NCBI GenBank assembly: GCA_007122815.1
Contig: SKSV01000085.1
Span: 1 to 8,459, forward strand
Reading direction: 5' to 3'
DNA length: 8,459 nt
Source: Trueperaceae bacterium
Lineage (GTDB): Bacteria > Deinococcota > Deinococci > Deinococcales > Trueperaceae
In this document: positions 6,375 through 8,459 of the stretch, in pieces
How the letters are laid out: each line of letters begins with the position of its first letter
How positions within the stretch are numbered: the first letter of the stretch is position 1
The notes under the pieces: model-generated
Seen by the model: only the letters and a program-made list of their open reading frames with translations
Databases searched by the model: none
What the model was told of the DNA's origin: nothing
Translations under genes and position numbers: made by a program

Positions 6375-7145
6375 ATGAACCGAGACGCCGAGCCGACCTT
6401 CGCCCCCGAACGAGGCGAGCCACCGGCGCTCGTGGCCGAGGGGCTCAACAAGCGTTACCGCCTCGGTGGCGAGACCATCCACGCCCTTCGAGATGTCGAC
6501 CTGAGCGTTCGCCGTGGTGAGTTCGTGGCGGTGATGGGTCCTTCGGGTTCGGGCAAGAGCACCCTCTTGCACCTGCTCGGCCTCCTGGAGTCGCCCGACG
6601 AGGGCCGCATCTCGATCGCCGGCGGCGACACGCTGAGCCTGGACGACGACGCGCTGACCGACCTGCGTCGCAGGAACCTCGGCTTCTTGTTCCAGAACTT
6701 CGAGCTCCTCCCGAACCTGACCGCCCGCGAGAACGTGTTGCTCCCAGCCGAGATGATCGGTGACGGGGCAGCCGGGCGCGAGAGGCTGGCGCGCCTCGCC
6801 GAGGTTCTCGCGATCTCCGACCGCTTGGACCACCGACCCGATCAGCTATCGGGCGGGCAGCGTCAGCGCGTGGCGTTGGCGAGGGCGCTGATCAACGACC
6901 CGGTGGTGGTGTTGGCTGACGAGCCCACTGGCAACCTGGACAGCCATACCGGTCGCGAGGTCCTCGCGCTGCTCTCGCGCGGCGTGCGGGAGCTCGGGTG
7001 GACCGTGGTGATGGTGACGCACGACCCCGGTGCGGCGATGGAGGCTGAGAGGGTAGTGTTCCTGCGCGACGGATCGCTGGTGGGCAGCGTCGACGCCAGC
7101 AGCGGCGACGTGCGTGCCGCGATCGAGCAGGCGCTCTCGGGCTGA
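6375..7145 (+). CDS. ABC transporter ATP-binding protein, LolD/MacB type
   Basis: A 256-aa nucleotide-binding subunit that powers the preceding permease. All ABC motifs are intact: Walker A GPSGSGKST (55-63), Q-loop glutamine 107 (FLFQNFELLPNLTARENV), signature LSGGQRQRVALARAL (158-172), Walker B VVVLADEP with catalytic Glu 183, D-loop NLDS (187-190) and switch histidine 216 (MVTHD). The NFELLPNLTARENV and LADEPTGNLDS wording is typical of the LolD/MacB/FtsE group. The first 20 residues are a poorly conserved polar extension. Start ATG 6375 has a GGAGG site and lies 16 nt after the permease stop, so the two genes form one transcription unit and surely one complex. No periplasmic adaptor or lipoprotein gene follows, so it is probably a two-component system of permease plus ATPase dimer. 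Confidence 0.95.
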   Translation: MNRDAEPTFAPERGEPPALVAEGLNKRYRLGGETIHALRDVDLSVRRGEFVAVMGPSGSGKSTLLHLLGLLESPDEGRISIAGGDTLSLDDDALTDLRRRNLGFLFQNFELLPNLTARENVLLPAEMIGDGAAGRERLARLAEVLAISDRLDHRPDQLSGGQRQRVALARALINDPVVVLADEPTGNLDSHTGREVLALLSRGVRELGWTVVMVTHDPGAAMEAERVVFLRDGSLVGSVDASSGDVRAAIEQALSG

Positions 7146-7161
7146 GCGCGGGCTGACCTCA

Positions 7162-7197
7162 ACACATGCGATGTGCATGATGTGTAACATGCTCATC

Positions 7198-7203
<6 letters not shown>
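7162..7203. repeat. Cluster of nested inverted repeats at the ddl start
   Basis: This 42-bp stretch, visibly richer in A and T than its surroundings, contains several overlapping inverted repeats: CACAT-gcg-ATGTG (7163-7175); ACACAT (7162-7167) with ATGTGT (7180-7185); ATGT-gta-ACAT (7180-7190), covering the putative -10 box; CATGATG (7176-7182) with CATCATG (7194-7200); and GCTCAT-c-ATGAGC (7191-7203), centred on the base just before the chosen ATG. ATGTG also repeats directly with a 9-nt step. They could be operators for dimeric regulators or an RNA hairpin hiding the start codon. There is no T-run, so an intrinsic terminator is unlikely. Confidence 0.55.
7185..7190 (+). promoter_or_regulatory. 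Putative leaderless -10 box of ddl
   Basis: TAACAT fits TANNNT and ends 7 nt before the ATG at 7198. There is no Shine-Dalgarno sequence between them. No good -35 hexamer is present 15-18 nt upstream; that region is instead occupied by the inverted repeats, so an activator might be needed. The box also forms half of the ATGT-gta-ACAT palindrome, so a bound repressor would block it. Confidence 0.42.
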
Positions 7204-8312
<1,109 letters not shown>

Positions 8313-8316
<4 letters not shown>

Positions 8317-8342
8317 CGCGCACGTCCAACCTGGGGTATCCT
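8313..8342 (+). promoter_or_regulatory. Putative promoter for the gene at the right edge
   Basis: CTGACG (8313-8318), which overlaps the ddl stop codon, resembles the TTGACA -35 hexamer. TATCCT (8337-8342) resembles a -10 box, with an 18-nt spacer. The likely start codon GTG 8356 lies 13 nt beyond, so the mRNA would carry only a very short leader. This is the best -35/-10 pair in the window, but the match is still approximate. Confidence 0.42.
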
Positions 8343-8355
8343 GCCCGGCACGGAG

Positions 8356-8459
8356 GTGGTCGCGGCCCCGACTGATCAGGACAGACCGACTGGCGTCGCC
8401 GAAGCCGAGCAGTATAGCGGCGAAGACGCTCTCCTGGGTGTGGTCTTCGCTCCCGAGCC
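8356..8459 (+). CDS. Start of an unidentified protein, cut by the window edge
   Basis: From GTG 8356, preceded directly by GGAG, a frame stays open for 34 codons to the end of the window. It follows a plausible promoter and begins VVAAPTDQDRPTGVAEAEQ, then an acidic stretch and a hydrophobic LLGVVF. It is the only usable ATG/GTG start in this frame after the ddl stop, and third codon positions favour G and C as in the real genes nearby. The +1 frame is also open over this short length, so the call is tentative. I do not recognise the family; the beginning looks like a flexible cytosolic N-terminus with no signal peptide. Confidence 0.42.
   Translation, partial: MVAAPTDQDRPTGVAEAEQYSGEDALLGVVFAPE

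Noticed and set aside
7114..7197. A 28-residue N-terminal extension of Ddl starting inside the ATPase gene
   Set aside because: The upstream part overlaps the ATPase coding region and is Arg/Ser-rich shadow sequence. The promoter box and family length support ATG 7198, although the ATGs from 7171 onward are kept as alternatives.

Overview
This is a gene-dense, GC-rich chromosomal window that looks like the core genome of a Deinococcota bacterium, most likely a Truepera-like lineage. Three things suggest this. The first gene belongs to a family annotated 'quinate 5-dehydrogenase' that I associate mainly with Deinococcus, Thermus and Truepera. The N-terminal half of the Dus protein resembles Deinococcus versions. 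Several first-of-unit genes have a TANNNT -10 hexamer 6-8 nt upstream of the start codon with no Shine-Dalgarno sequence, the arrangement known for leaderless genes in Deinococcus. The lineage is inferred from memory of these families, not from a search.

Layout from left to right: (1) 1-118, no complete gene; a TAGACT box points left out of the window. (2) 119-1584, a two-gene minus-strand operon, a GNAT acetyltransferase followed by the 'quinate 5-dehydrogenase'-family protein, joined by a 4-nt GTGA overlap. (3) 1585-1634, a 50-bp divergent control region. (4) 1635-3784, a plus-strand pair, a cytosolic M19 dipeptidase and a tRNA-dihydrouridine synthase, also joined by a GTGA overlap. (5) 3794-7145, a plus-strand ABC exporter pair, an 854-aa FtsX/MacB-type permease then its LolD/MacB-type ATPase, with a promoter-like box that uses the dus stop codon. 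(6) 7146-7197, a short AT-richer spacer full of nested inverted repeats. (7) 7198-8316, D-alanine--D-alanine ligase. (8) 8317-8459, a promoter-like sequence and the probable start of another plus-strand gene that runs off the window.

The genes do not form one obvious pathway. Ddl makes the D-Ala-D-Ala of peptidoglycan, the M19 enzyme hydrolyses dipeptides, and the ABC pair is a cell-envelope-type exporter or mechanotransmission system, so there is a loose envelope theme. Dus modifies tRNA. I found no phage, transposon, CRISPR, tRNA or rRNA, and no convincing new multi-gene system. The most interesting signals are the consistent leaderless-type promoter layout, the palindrome cluster at the ddl start, and the poorly characterised dehydrogenase-like protein coupled to a GNAT enzyme.
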